A program made the translations under genes and the position numbers. A model generated the notes under the pieces. That model was not told where the DNA came from. It worked only from the letters and a program-made list of their open reading frames with translations, and did no database searches. Positions 23,276 to 34,500 of a stretch of 64,000 nucleotides of DNA are shown one piece after another. The stretch's first letter is position 1, and each line of letters begins with the position of its first letter. The DNA comes from Anastrepha obliqua (taxonomy: Eukaryota > Arthropoda > Insecta > Diptera > Tephritidae): NCBI RefSeq assembly GCF_027943255.1, contig NC_072893.1:89783784-89847783 (forward strand), given 5' to 3'.

Positions 23276-23560
23276 TACGTATATGTGTGTGGCTGCGTAC
23301 TGCTGAGCCACGCTAGTATAGTGAGTATTGTAGTATGTATACTACACTGCCTATTACTTGCTTTGGTGTTTAGTTTAAGCGTCTTACGTATGTATGTTTG
23401 TATGTATGCTAGTACGTATGTGTGCGCGCCTGCGTATTACGGAGCCACGGTGAGCGAGAAGGCATTATGTATACCTATACTAGACTACCTAATACTTGCT
23501 TAGACCAAGCGTCCCACGAATGTTTGTGTGCATGTTAGTACGTCTGTGTAATATACGCGT
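23276..23560. repeat. Imperfect tandem repeat, about 130 bp unit
   Basis: Unit 1 (23276-23412) and unit 2 (23413-23538) share, in order, tacgtatatgtgtg, ctgcgtactgc, gagccacg, actacctattacttgct, aagcgtc and tatgctagtacgt-like blocks. The start of a third unit (tacgtctgtgt) follows. Confidence 0.65.
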
Positions 23561-23648
23561 TACGACGCTCAAAATAGCAACCGCGTGTGCTGTATTGCGT
23601 CCGTATTTTTATATTCGTAAATATTTTCATTTTTAAATATTTACCGCA

Positions 23649-24191
23649 ATTGCAGGCGGTGTTGCAATATACCACAATCAAAATGACGGTGCTCGTATTG
23701 TAACTCCACAGATAGATCTGAATGCACAGCAACTAGAATCACTGTCTGTTCAGCTCTCTGTTCAAGCTCTGTGCATGCGAAACCAGTTGAGCAATGGAAA
23801 AACAGTTTTAATTGTGGCAATTTATATTTCACCGAATCAATCAATAAATAGCATCACAGAATTCATTCACGAAAATTTAATAAAGTATACACCAGAAGTA
23901 TCGCGGATACTTAGAAAAGATTACGATAAAGTTCCAATGATTTTAAGTGGCGATTTTAACGTAAATTTTGCATTGGACACAGCGGTTCCTTTAATTGACA
24001 TTCTCAATACGACATTCAATTTAAAAATGTGTAACAATCGCACTGAATCGACAACACGATCAAAAACAACAATTGACGCGGTATTTCAAAGATATGTTGA
24101 CAACATCGAAACCAAAGCATTTGTATCATATTTTAGCTATCATAAGCCACTCGTATCATTTGTTGAAATTGAAAACATTGAGGATGAATAA
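23649..24191 (+). pseudogene. Helentron-type Helitron endonuclease (EEP) domain remnant
   Basis: An open frame without stops from about 23649 to 24191 reads IAGGVAIYHNQNDGARIVTP, later VLIVAIYISPNQSINSI, VPMILSGDFNVNFALD, TTIDAVFQRYVDN and FVSYFSYHKPLVSFVEIEN. GDFNVNF, the TIDAVF box and the closing SYHKP His are endonuclease-exonuclease-phosphatase signatures. This type is known to me as the C-terminal endonuclease of Helentron (Helitron2) helicase proteins; the Rep and helicase parts are absent. The stretch before it looks like an intron acceptor (TTTTTAAATATTTACCG..TTGCAG). It could instead be an independent endonuclease-like gene, but the phrasing is close to the Helentron type. Confidence 0.7.
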
Positions 24192-24349
24192 TAATAAAAT
24201 GAAGAAAATAAAATATGAACTTTATAGCAATATTATAATGAACCTATAATTATCCCGCTCCTAATGCTGCTTTCGTGTCATTGTCTCTCAGTTTGTCTTA
24301 CGGAAGGTTTTTGGTATTTTTTTAATTTCATACTAATTCAATTGGAACC

Positions 24350-25042
24350 ATGGAAAGATACACAATCGAACAACGCGTTAAAGTTATTTAGGCTTATTAT
24401 GAAAACGGCCGTTCAAATCAAAATGCATATCGCGCACTTCGTGATTGCACTGATGAGGCACATTTTCACCTCAGTGGATTCATCAATAAGCAAAATTGCC
24501 GCATTTGGGCGAATGATAATGCAAGAGTGATTGCCGAAAAGCCAATGCACTCACAAAGAGTGACTGTTTGGTGCGGTTTATGGGCCGGCGGCATCATTGG
24601 GCCTTATTTTTTCCAAAATGAGGCCGGTCAGGCAGTTACTGTAAATAGTGTTCGCTATCGTGAGATGATAACGAACTTTTTGTGGCCCGAATTAGAAGAT
24701 ATGGATGTGGACGATATGTGGTTTCAACAGGACGGTGCCAGTTGTAACCCAGCTAACGAAACAATGGCTCTTTTGCGCGAAAAATTTGTTGGCCGAATAA
24801 TCTTACGTCGCGGCGATGTCAATTGGCCGCCAAGATCATGTGATTTGACACCGTCGGACTTCTTTCTTTCAGGTTATTTGAAATAAAAGGTGTACGTCGA
24901 TAAGCCAGCAACAATTCAAGAGCTAAAGAAAGAGATAATTCGGCACATTAACGGCATAGAACCTCAATTATGCCTCAGTGTCATCAAACATTTGGACCAT
25001 CGGATGGAGGTGTGCCGCCGAGCCCGCGGCACCGGATCTTGA
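24350..25042 (+). pseudogene. DD41D transposase relic (internal deletion, stop)
   Basis: The start ATGGAAAGATACACAATCGA (MERYTIEQRVKVI) is followed by a stop and, after YRALRD, a deletion of the linker. The frame from about 24440 is then open: TDEAHFHLSGFINKQNCRIW (first Asp in TDEAHF), [40 protein letters not shown] (second Asp) and WPPRSCDLTPSDFFLSGYLK (third Asp in PSD, 41 residues on). A TAA follows GYLK, then the C-terminal residues continue to about 25042. The 41-residue spacing fits the rosa/DD41D group of Tc1-mariner transposases. Confidence 0.85.
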
Positions 25043-25065
25043 AATTTAACCACTCTTCATACTTC

Positions 25066-25225
25066 CCTTTGCATACTTTCAGGTTCAATACTTCGAAAAG
25101 CAATGAAAATAAATAATAGTTTGACACGACTTTTGACCGTCTTACGACGGGATGAAACCATTTTGCATACTTTCAGGTGATACGTTTTGAAAAGCAATGC
25201 TGTTGAATAACAGTTTGTCAAAGCG
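25066..25225 (+). repeat. Two direct copies of a ~65-bp unit
   Basis: The blocks tttgcatactttcaggt, acttcgaaaagcaatg and aacagtttgtca-like sequence occur at 25067-25130 and again at 25156-25223 with substitutions. It lies just outside the DD41D right end. Confidence 0.55.
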
Positions 25226-25620
25226 AAAAACATACAGAGCTGCCAAATTATATGCAAAGTTCGAAACTAAGGGACATTCTTTTTATTGCTTACTCCCTAG
25301 TTAGTTGGTGAATCGGGATCACCTATTAGTGATAAGATATACTTAAGTTTAGCGATTGATCAATAAAACAACGAGTAGCTTATTATTTGCAGACTAGTCA
25401 CAATAATCGAATTTCAAGTAATATCGTCATATAAGGAAGACTGATAACTAATTTAAGGACTTTAATCAAAGCATGGTGCTTTAAATTTCCTCTATTTCCA
25501 GTTACTTGTGACTTGGTTTGGTTGCTTGTTTCCCTTAGTGTTATGAGCCAGCGCTAAGTATCAATCTCGGAAAATTAGCATCCACCCCTCGTACGTTCTT
25601 TTCTCAGTATTAGTATAGTA

Positions 25621-26053
25621 TATAAAAGAATTACAAACAAATAAAATTTCATAGAAAATAATTTTTTATTAATAACCATAGTATTACAATACCCGGCTTC
25701 CGTTGCTATGCCTCGTTGAATAAAATCAAAACAACCAATCTCAAACCGTTTTTGAACTTTGCATTTGGGTCATAGTTGAACAGCTTATGCGGATTATGAA
25801 GTCTAGAGTGTGCTATAAATAGTGGGAAATAGGAAAAACTAAGATTTTTTATATTAAATTTAAGCAAATATTCGATTATTAATGACGGATGAGTGGCGCG
25901 GCCTTGAGGCTGTGGGAAGGGAGTTCAATCATAAAAACATGCCTATAACCTTCATTGGGTGAAAATATGAATGTATAAAAATTTTTACGTCATTTGGTGT
26001 TGTCGTTTCGTAATGATGTGCGGACAACGTACAACATTCACCTTTATAGAATA
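25621..26053 (-). mobile_element. Helitron-related segment, copy without insertion
   Basis: This is the reverse complement of most of 48674-49741 (shared: atagttgaacagcttatgc, gattatgaagtctagagtgtg, caaatgacg, tgtgcggacaacgt). That other copy ends in a GC-rich palindrome and CTAGT as Helitron 3' ends do. Here the hairpin end is missing or diverged beyond 25621. Confidence 0.65.
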
Positions 26054-26507
26054 GAAGATATTTTCTTTGAGCAGTAAATATTCATGTGGCATGGGGCATG
26101 TCAATGCATTCCTTTAAAAAAAAAGCAGCTGGTTATACCTTTTTCCTCAAAATACTTTTGATCTGGTTCCCAAGGTGAGGTAGATTCTTTTCTGACTAAC
26201 TATTTCCTCCATGCTCGGAAGTAAGTTAAACATTTTTGGTATGAAAAACGTCTTTGAATGTCAAGACTGAGTTGTCACATCTCTGTCAAATGGGGAATGA
26301 CGATCCACATTTTATCCACTTTTTTCATGCTAAAGTTTTGTGCTTCCCCAAGTCAATTGCACACAACAAGTATAAGACTTGCGACGTTTGTATAGAACAA
26401 CCCGCAGAACCATCTTTCAAGCTTCGAAGCGTTCTCACAATGCTTAGCTATATTTGACAGGGAATTTAGCTTTATTCTTTTAGCACCATCGGACGCCATT
26501 AGGTATG

Positions 26508-27114
26508 AGTTATTTCCTCGAGTTTATCACCAGCCACCGGAAACATTAAAGCCCGTTACGGGCCATAATGATTATGCGCTTCCAATTTGATGCTAGTCTA
26601 TAAGGTGATTACTTCGGCTGCGCTGTTGAAATTGAGTTTCAAAAATAAATAAATAGTAATGAGTGAATTTATTTTAAAGCGGGTAGAGCGTCTCTTTGTA
26701 TCTGGTTAAATAGCGTTGGCCACTTTTAGTAAATATGATTTCATATTTATGACAAAAAATGTATGAAAGGTCCAATCTGCTTAAGCAATTTTGATTCCAC
26801 TGTTCCTTCGTGTTTTTTTTTTCTCAAACCCTTTCTACTGCATTTTTCAAGTATTTCACCTGCTATGTGTCAATAAATCCATTATTACGTATTTGTACAA
26901 AAAATTATGACAGTGAAGTTATTCTCGAGTATAATAGGAATTGGAATATGAAATTTGCCAAACAGCCCCGAGCAATACAATTTTTGGCTATACATTTCAA
27001 AGTTATTAACAAAGCCTTACACAATATTTTTAAATGAGTTACTTAAGCTCATTGCCTACGGCGCCATAATTTTGCTTTCATGAAAATTTTAATATAATAA
27101 GTTAGTAAATTTTT
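26508..27114 (-). repeat. Right copy of the 0.6-kb inverted repeat pair
   Basis: Reverse complement of 21612-22226, separated from it by 4.3 kb. A TTAA-type MITE abuts its right border at 27117. Confidence 0.85.
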
Positions 27115-27116
27115 GA

Positions 27117-27778
27117 GGAGACCCGGTGCTCTAGAAATTTCAAAAAATCGATTTTTTGTTTTTTCGATATTTCGAAAGTATAGTATTTTAAAAATATACT
27201 GTAAAATTTCGATCCGGAAATTCCCAATATTATAGCTGCTATAGCTCATTAACTAGATTGAGAGCGGTCCGCGTGCTCCGCGCACTCGAAGTTATTTTTT
27301 TCGGCCTGGTGTTGTCAAACTATTAAACCGAATCGTGTGAAATTTTAATATGTTGTTCACAACATCAATGGCTATCGCCCGTACTAGAATCATATTATTA
27401 TTTTAATTATTTCGTATTTTTTTGATTAAAAACCTTAAAAACAAAATCCCGATTTAGCAGTGTGAAATTCAAAACCGCGCCATTTGGTAATTTTTTTATT
27501 ATTCTAGTACGGGATATAGCTACAGTCATAATGATTAGTAATTTTTGGGTTTTGTGTTTCAGATAAATAAAAGAGCCAAAATGAACAACACCGTCAAAGG
27601 TCAATTTTTCGGGAAGGCTGCGCCGTTTTTAAAATTTTTGAAATTAAAAAAAACATCATTTTTTATGTTACATAAAAAGCCAAAAAAATTAAATATCGTT
27701 TTTGATTTTTTTTTTATTGTAAAAAAAAAAATTCCTTAAAATACCCTAAATTTTCGAGCTCAAGACCACCGGGACCCC
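27117..27778. mobile_element. TTAA-flanked MITE, 662 bp
   Basis: The left end GGAGACCCGGTGCTCTAG and, inverted at the right, GGGGTCCCGGTGGTCTTGAG are related. The right flank is TTAA (27779-27782); the left flank is TTGA (27113-27116), taken as a mutated TTAA. The interior is AT-rich with internal complementarity (a stretch near 27370-27400 inverts near 27485-27530) and has no transposase. Confidence 0.6.
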
Positions 27779-28379
27779 TTAAAATGTACTTCGTCATAGA
27801 ATTTTCCAAATATTTAACTTCGCCCACCCAATGGGTAACTTTTGACGTCATTAGGTTCTTGTTTCACTATAATATAAGCTTTATATAATTAAATAAATCT
27901 TTTTGCTGTTTTTACTTCCTATTTTTTTATTTATTTTCTTCTAAAATCAACTAACAACGCCAATGCAACAATTTATTAATAACTAACACATTTACACACA
28001 CTTCGCTTAAATAACGACTTACTTTTTAGTATTTGTATAATATTAATAATTTATTTAAATTTGTATTTGTTTGCTTTGTATACATAAGTAAGTGTATGTA
28101 TGTTTGCTTACTAATAATATAAGCGATTATAACTATAATTAAATATTCACTATGTTGGCTAATTAAATATAAAAGAAGCTCGATGTTGATGTGTTTGTTG
28201 TTTTTATTGCTCTGATTATGTTAACTAAGCGTTGACGTTTGTTTTTATTTGCTTTCCTATAGGTATTTGATTTTGATAAATTGCCCTCGAATTGATTTAA
28301 CACTCTTTGTGAGTACATACATACGTGTATATGTACGTATGATATGCTTCCCTACTGTTTTTTTATGATCCTTGGATTC
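27779..28379. other. 3' flank of the CG8916-type gene
   Basis: AT-rich sequence downstream of the stop codon on the minus strand. It should hold the 3' UTR; no unambiguous poly(A) site can be chosen by eye because AATAAA-like hexamers are frequent. Confidence 0.35.
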
Positions 28380-28525
28380 CTAGCCCTTTATTGTTGACCA
28401 AGTGAACTCCTTTTTGTACATTCCATATACTAACCAATAGAGCAGATTAAAGAACACAAAAGACATGGGGAATGCAACGCGAGCAACTCGATCTATAAGT
28501 GAGACGCTGTTGACATAACGGGTGC
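28380..28525 (-). CDS. CG8916: CG8916 last coding exon (M4)
   Basis: 146 nt after TCATTTTCAG. Encodes [20 protein letters not shown] then [17 protein letters not shown] (M4) and a short tail ending [10 protein letters not shown], stop TAG. It is separated from exon 9 by a 7.3-kb intron full of transposons. Confidence 0.93.
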
Positions 28526-31500
28526 CTGAAAATGATAGGGAAAGTATACATGTTAAGTATTTATTCGTTATACTGTTTTTGTAGGCGAATATAATAAAAA
28601 TAGTAAAAACCATTCTAAGCAAAAAATTGTAACAAAAATTACTGAATATTTATTATCATTTTTGAAATCACGTTTATTAAAATCCCAAATGAAACTAGTA
28701 ATATGTGGCTAGGAAAATTTTTTAGTGTAGTGTTCAAATGTGATAAGACGAAAAACTCAATAATTGAGAAACTTTCCATACAAAAATTCTACATAGATAT
28801 AATGAAGACATTTGAAGCTTGAAAGCTTTCGAAATATGTGAGTGATTATATTCCCGTTACTAAAAGTCTGCGTTGAGTGCTGTCTCATTTTAATGGCTAT
28901 CGAAATAAATTATCCAGAAGCGATAGTCAAACTGTCTACGCGACAAAACTGCAAACATTTTTTGAGGTCAGTGTAGAAAAAATTTGTTATTGATTGTTTT
29001 ATTCAAAAAGAGTGCAAATAAACTGAAAAGAAAACAGAATATGTTTGTTCCAATTGAAAACTGTTTCTTAACAAAAAATCAAAATAGTGCAGTATGATCT
29101 GAAAATTACTGCTTACTGGCCAAAAGTAATTTTTTAAAGTTTTGATACATTTTGTTTCCCATCTCTAAATTAATTTTCCGGAAAAAGGTGTATACTCATT
29201 TTTTTAAAGCTTTTAAATTTACATTCCTATAAACAAATTTCACATACAGCATCCTCGTACTTCGAATTTTAATAATTCTTCGAGTAATTCTTCGCCCTTC
29301 AAAAGGAGAATAGAAATTAATAATTGTCTGTGTGATTAACAAAAATATATATATATATAGATCACCAGCTATGTTAAATAAAGGGTGATTTTTTAAGAGC
29401 TATAGGAAAGTTTTTCAAAAAAACACACGTAAAATTCAGAAAAATGCATGAAATTTTTATTTAAATCGATAGTACAGTCCATATAATTTAATGTTTGAAG
29501 ATTATTTCATGCAAATGTTGACTGCGACTGCGCTTCAAATGGTCCAACCGCTTAGTCAAATTTTGGCATACTCTTTCCAATGTTGTGGCCGGTATCTCAC
29601 ATATAAATGCTTTAATGTTGTCTTCCAATGCGTTAATTGAAGCAGGCTTGTCTGAAGAGAAATGAGCTTTAACAAAAAATAATCTAAAGGCGTTATATCG
29701 CACGATCTGGGTGGCCAATTGACAGGTCCCAAACGTGAAATAAAATGTTCACCGAACTCGCCTCTCAACAAGTCCATTGTTACGCGTGCTGTGTGGCATG
29801 TGGCACCATCTTGCTGAAACCACATGTCATGCAAGTCAAGCCCTTGCCTTTTGGGCAAAAAAAAGTTGGATATCATTTCACGGTAGCGCTCACCATTCAC
29901 AGTTACGTTACGATTCGCAGCATCTTTGAAGAAGTACGGTCCAATGATTCCTCCAGCCCATAAACCGCACCAAACTGTGACCTTTTCTGGATACATTGGT
30001 AGCTCTTGCAATTATTCTGGCTGATCTTCACTCCAAAATCGACAATTCTGCTTATTTACGTACCCATTGATCCAAAAATGAGCTTCGTCGCTGAACACAA
30101 TTTTTCTATAAAAAAGTGGATCTTCGGCCAACTTAAACTTTCTTAACAGAACACGCATTTTATAATAAAATTCAATGATTTGCAAGCGTTGTTCGTTTGT
30201 AAGACGATTCATGGTTAAATTATAGACCAAACTGAGGATGTTTGACAGTGAAACATAACACGAAACGTGCGTCCGCTGTTTAAACCAACTGTTTAAAAAG
30301 ATAATAGCTAAAAAATCACGCGTTAAAAACGAAAATGGACTCTAATTTAAGTTAGGGCTATAAAAAATTGCTTTGATTTGGTGTCTTCAAGCCGTGTGGC
30401 ATTAAAAATGTTCAATTTAAAGTTTATGGGTTGAGAATCATATAGCTTTTCCTTGCACTTTTTGAGTAATGGGTTTTTTTAGAAAACTTCCAAGTGTGTT
30501 TTCTATGTTTGGCAAGAAGCCGCCAACAAGATGCAAAGAAGGCGTTTTTTGTACTTCTTCTTGCAAAATATTATTGATGATATTGCATACAAATACAAAG
30601 CGCCTATACAAAAAAAAGAGCAAATACATAGATGAAAAGTAGAGAAATATCACGACAGGGCGAATATTTTTTAAGGTTAAGTGCTAAATGAAGAATCAAA
30701 ATCAATAATTATAAAACCTATTTGTTTTCTTTACAACATCGAAAATGGGTCGCAAACCTCTTACTTACATTAAAAAACCAGCGACTTTGACAACTCCTGC
30801 TACATATATATATAAATTTAGGGCAAAAGGGTTAAAAATATAGAATTTGAATTCTTAAAATCTGACAACAGATTCGAAATCAGTGACTCCAAGCTCCAAA
30901 TTTGAAATCAACTTGTTTATTTGACGACTTTTGGCCAACAAATAGTAGTCGCCAGATCATAATGAATGGGGATGGGTTATATTATATATATCACACTCAC
31001 TCTATTAAGTGGAATTGGAAAAACTATGTAACAATCGCAACTTTTTTATTCATTTTTCATTTTAAGAGCAAATTTGCTATTTCTTCAGATTACTTAGGCA
31101 GGTTTAAAATATCATCAAGAATTTTTTCTTTCTCGTGTTCGCAATTGTAATCTGGAATCAAAGGCAAAGCTTCCATCATCTGCTGCCCCCCATTGCATTG
31201 CAAAACGCTATAAATGCATTGGAGAAATGTGTTTCAAGACAGAATAAGATTATATAAAGAATTCTCTTACAAGTGTTCTGATATCAAATAGTTCGAATCT
31301 GATGGAATCCGGTGGACGAAAACTCATCATAGGTTGCCTTTACTGTTCATAGGTGGTACTATCTAATTTGCTCAGGTAGTTGCTTATTATGTCCCCTACA
31401 TTCTGTCCATTACTGTAAATGCTACCAGTATTTAGCGGAAGAAGGAAGTGTTTTCTTATGTCTAATATATGTTTTGAGAAGACATTTTTAAGGGCTTTGC

Positions 31501-34500
31501 CAACTTCTGCAAACCGTCAAACTTTCTATGCTGACTTCTACTTTCACCGTATCTTTCATTTATGTATATAATTATATACATTTATGTATCGGTTGTTTTT
31601 TTAGCTTCATAGCAACTGTCGATATCGATGACTATGATTTGACAGCTGAGAACGACAAACTGACACCGTTTAACACCAGAACAACGCTTCCAAATTGTGG
31701 AAATTTATTTTGGAAAAAAAACAAAAAATTATCTGTGCGCGTGTTGAAGAAGACGCCGTAATATCGATTCGTCTTCAACTCTCCACTTTCTTCGACTATG
31801 TGGAAAATTTTAGGATCTTGGCTTACCTGCCTACAAAATACAGCTCGTGCAAGAATTCAAACCAAATGACCATCGTTTGCGTCACATTTTTGCTGTTTGG
31901 GTTCATATAGGTTTATTATTCAGATTTCTTGGAAAAAGTAGGACAACCGGACTGATCGAATGGAAAATGTAGCTAGTTGCCATGGCGGACTTATGCCGTA
32001 CATCATATCCAAAAAATAAATGTCCTGAAATTATCTAGCAGATTATATTTATTTGTTTTGTTTGTTTATAATTCATTTTTAATTCTGTCTGTACTTATAA
32101 TTTATAGAAGACCTTTTACAAAATTTGAATTCATTTATAAAGTGACATTCATTTAAGTATTAGGTTGGGAAATAAGTTTGTAGCGTTTTTACCGAAAATT
32201 ATATATTCGCCGTTGTTGTAATCTTTTCCCATCTCTCGACCAATTTTTTCATGCCGTTACGCCAAAAATCGCCTGGTCTGGTGTCAAAAAAGTTGTTGAG
32301 CCAGTTTTTAAGCACCTCTTTGTTATCGAAGGTAACACCCTTCATATGGTTTCACAGGGAGCCGAAAAGATGGTTGTAGGTCGGTGAAACGTTCGGAGAA
32401 TACGACGGATGCTGAAGGACCTCCCATTCGAGCCCTTGGAGTGCGGGTTTGACGACTTGTGCAACATGGGGACTGGCCTTGTCGTGAAGGAGTATAGTTT
32501 GTCCATATCGATCAGGTCTTTTCAATTGAATAACTTCATTTACGCGGTGTAGCTGGGCAATGTACAGCTCCTTGTTGATTGTGACATTCTTTTCGAGCAT
32601 TCCCCTCGGTACCATGCTCTGCCAGTCCCAAAAAACACATATCATTATCTTCTTTGGATGAAGATCCGGCTTGACTAAAGGCTTTGGCGAATTTCCTTGA
32701 GCCACCCACTCCTTTCTTTGCTTCATACTGATGTATAAGCACCATTTATCTTCTCCCATGACGATTCGGTAGAAAAAGCGCTGTTTATGACAACGTGTTG
32801 CTCGATGGTGGGCGAGATGCTGAGAAGCAATTTAAGGGGGGAGCCTGGTTTATAAGGTCAAAAAAATCAATTTTTGTTTTTCGTTTTAAGCGATTCCTAA
32901 TATATTTCAGAATATTCACACAAAGTTACAGAGCCTAATTCTCAATATTTCCGTAGATACAAAGCCAAAGGTATGCGAGCGTTAGATAGTTACGCTGTGA
33001 CCGGACAGCTATAGTACAAACTTTATCTTCTTTTCTCGAGTTTTCATTTTTATGATTTCTTTGAATTGGCGTACATGAATGAAAAAAACTAATGAACCTT
33101 TTGAAATGAATCATAGCTTGTTCCCTTCAGTATTAAATTCACTTCTATTTGAACTAACAAAATAGATTAAAAAAAAATTTTCAAGATTTTTATACCAAGT
33201 TGAAGTGAATTTTTTTTTTATAGAAAGGCATTTTTTTTTAAAACCTCCAAAAAGTTGAAATTTAGGAATTTCTCTCAGTTTCCTTAGTTCATCTAGAATA
33301 AAAAATCATGATAATTAGAAATCCATTTCAATTTTTTGCTTTAGATAATAATTACGAGCAGTATTTTGTACGCCAGTTGGGAACTCCAGCGTTGCAGCGC
33401 TCTACTAATTTCTATGTTAAACATTTTTTTCAACTTATTTTAGCCAGTACAAACATTTTTTATACTTTTTAAATGTTCATTAAAAGATAGAAAAAACCTT
33501 TGCAGTGCTAAATTAATTTTTTCCTTAAAAAAAAAAAAAATCGCAAAGAGATGCAATTTTTAGACCTCAGAAACCAGGCTACCCCCTTAAACGTGACTTT
33601 CTTTGTATTTTTCGTTGAGCTCGTGAGGCACCCAACCTCCCAATTTGTGGGAAAATCGCATTAAATGAAGGTTATTGAGAATCGTTTTATGATCGCAGTT
33701 CATTTTTTCCGCTAATTCACGACTGCTTTGGCGACCATTCTCCTGCAAAAGTGATTTGAGATGTTCTTCATTGAGTTCAGAAGGCGTCAAAGTCGTCATT
33801 TTTGAACTTTGCGAACCATTTCCATGCTGTAGAATAACCTATGACACCTTCTCCTTAAGCGTCGCAAATGTCCCGGGCTGCTTCGGCAGCTTTTTGATCT
33901 CAATGAAAAGCAAAGAAGAGCAGGGTCGAAAATGATTTTTGCCTTTTGGGTATTCCAATCTTAAGCCTCAAAACTAATAAAAAAATTAAATAACTCAAAA
34001 ATACAATTAAGATAGATTTCTAGAGCAGAAAGAGTTGTATCAAATGAATACTTACCCTTTGCTAAACAGCAAAGAAATCGTTGTAAAATAATAGAAAATA
34101 TAAAAACGCTATGAAATTATTCCCCAACTCAATATTTATGGGATATTTCCTGTGAAATATCTTTTCTGGTAAAAAAATTTCAAATTTTATAAGCAGGTTT
34201 TAGATTTTCTGGACCGGTGATTTCCTTTTCAACCTTAAAAAGATACGTAATGGTGACATTAGAGTAGAGGTCAGTCCACTTGGGTATGATTGAAGACCAG
34301 TTTACAATAAAAAAAAAACATTCGAACAATATTTCTGTAATCATTTATCAATATTTGTATAATCGTTCTCAAGCTTTTAAAAAAATACCCCACATATAAT
34401 GACCAATTCAAAATATGCGCACTTTACTTAATTCATTAATTACTTGGAAGAAATGTTCAGTACGATGGTTACCTTTTATGATGAGCTGAAAATTCTATAT

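Larger units (their letters stand above)
23101..25056 (+). mobile_element. DD41D (rosa-type) mariner-like element with foreign DNA inside
   Basis: The left end GGTGGTTAAATTTCAAGGGC and right end CTTGAAATTTAACCACTC form inverted repeats sharing GTGGTTAAATTTCAAG. The transposase relic lies near the right end (24350-25042), while 23276-24200 is unrelated (tandem repeat and Helentron-type endonuclease), so the element appears to have been invaded. TA duplications at the outer ends are not clear. Confidence 0.65.
32163..34132 (-). mobile_element. mariner element (family of 4593-5621) split by a TTAA MITE
   Basis: Left GGTTGGGAAATAAGTTTGTA and, inverted at the right, TTGAGTTGGGGAATAATTTC, with TA at 32161-32162 and 34133-34134. 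Without the inserted 751-bp MITE and one TTAA copy, about 1.2 kb of mariner remains, in line with full length. Confidence 0.88.
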
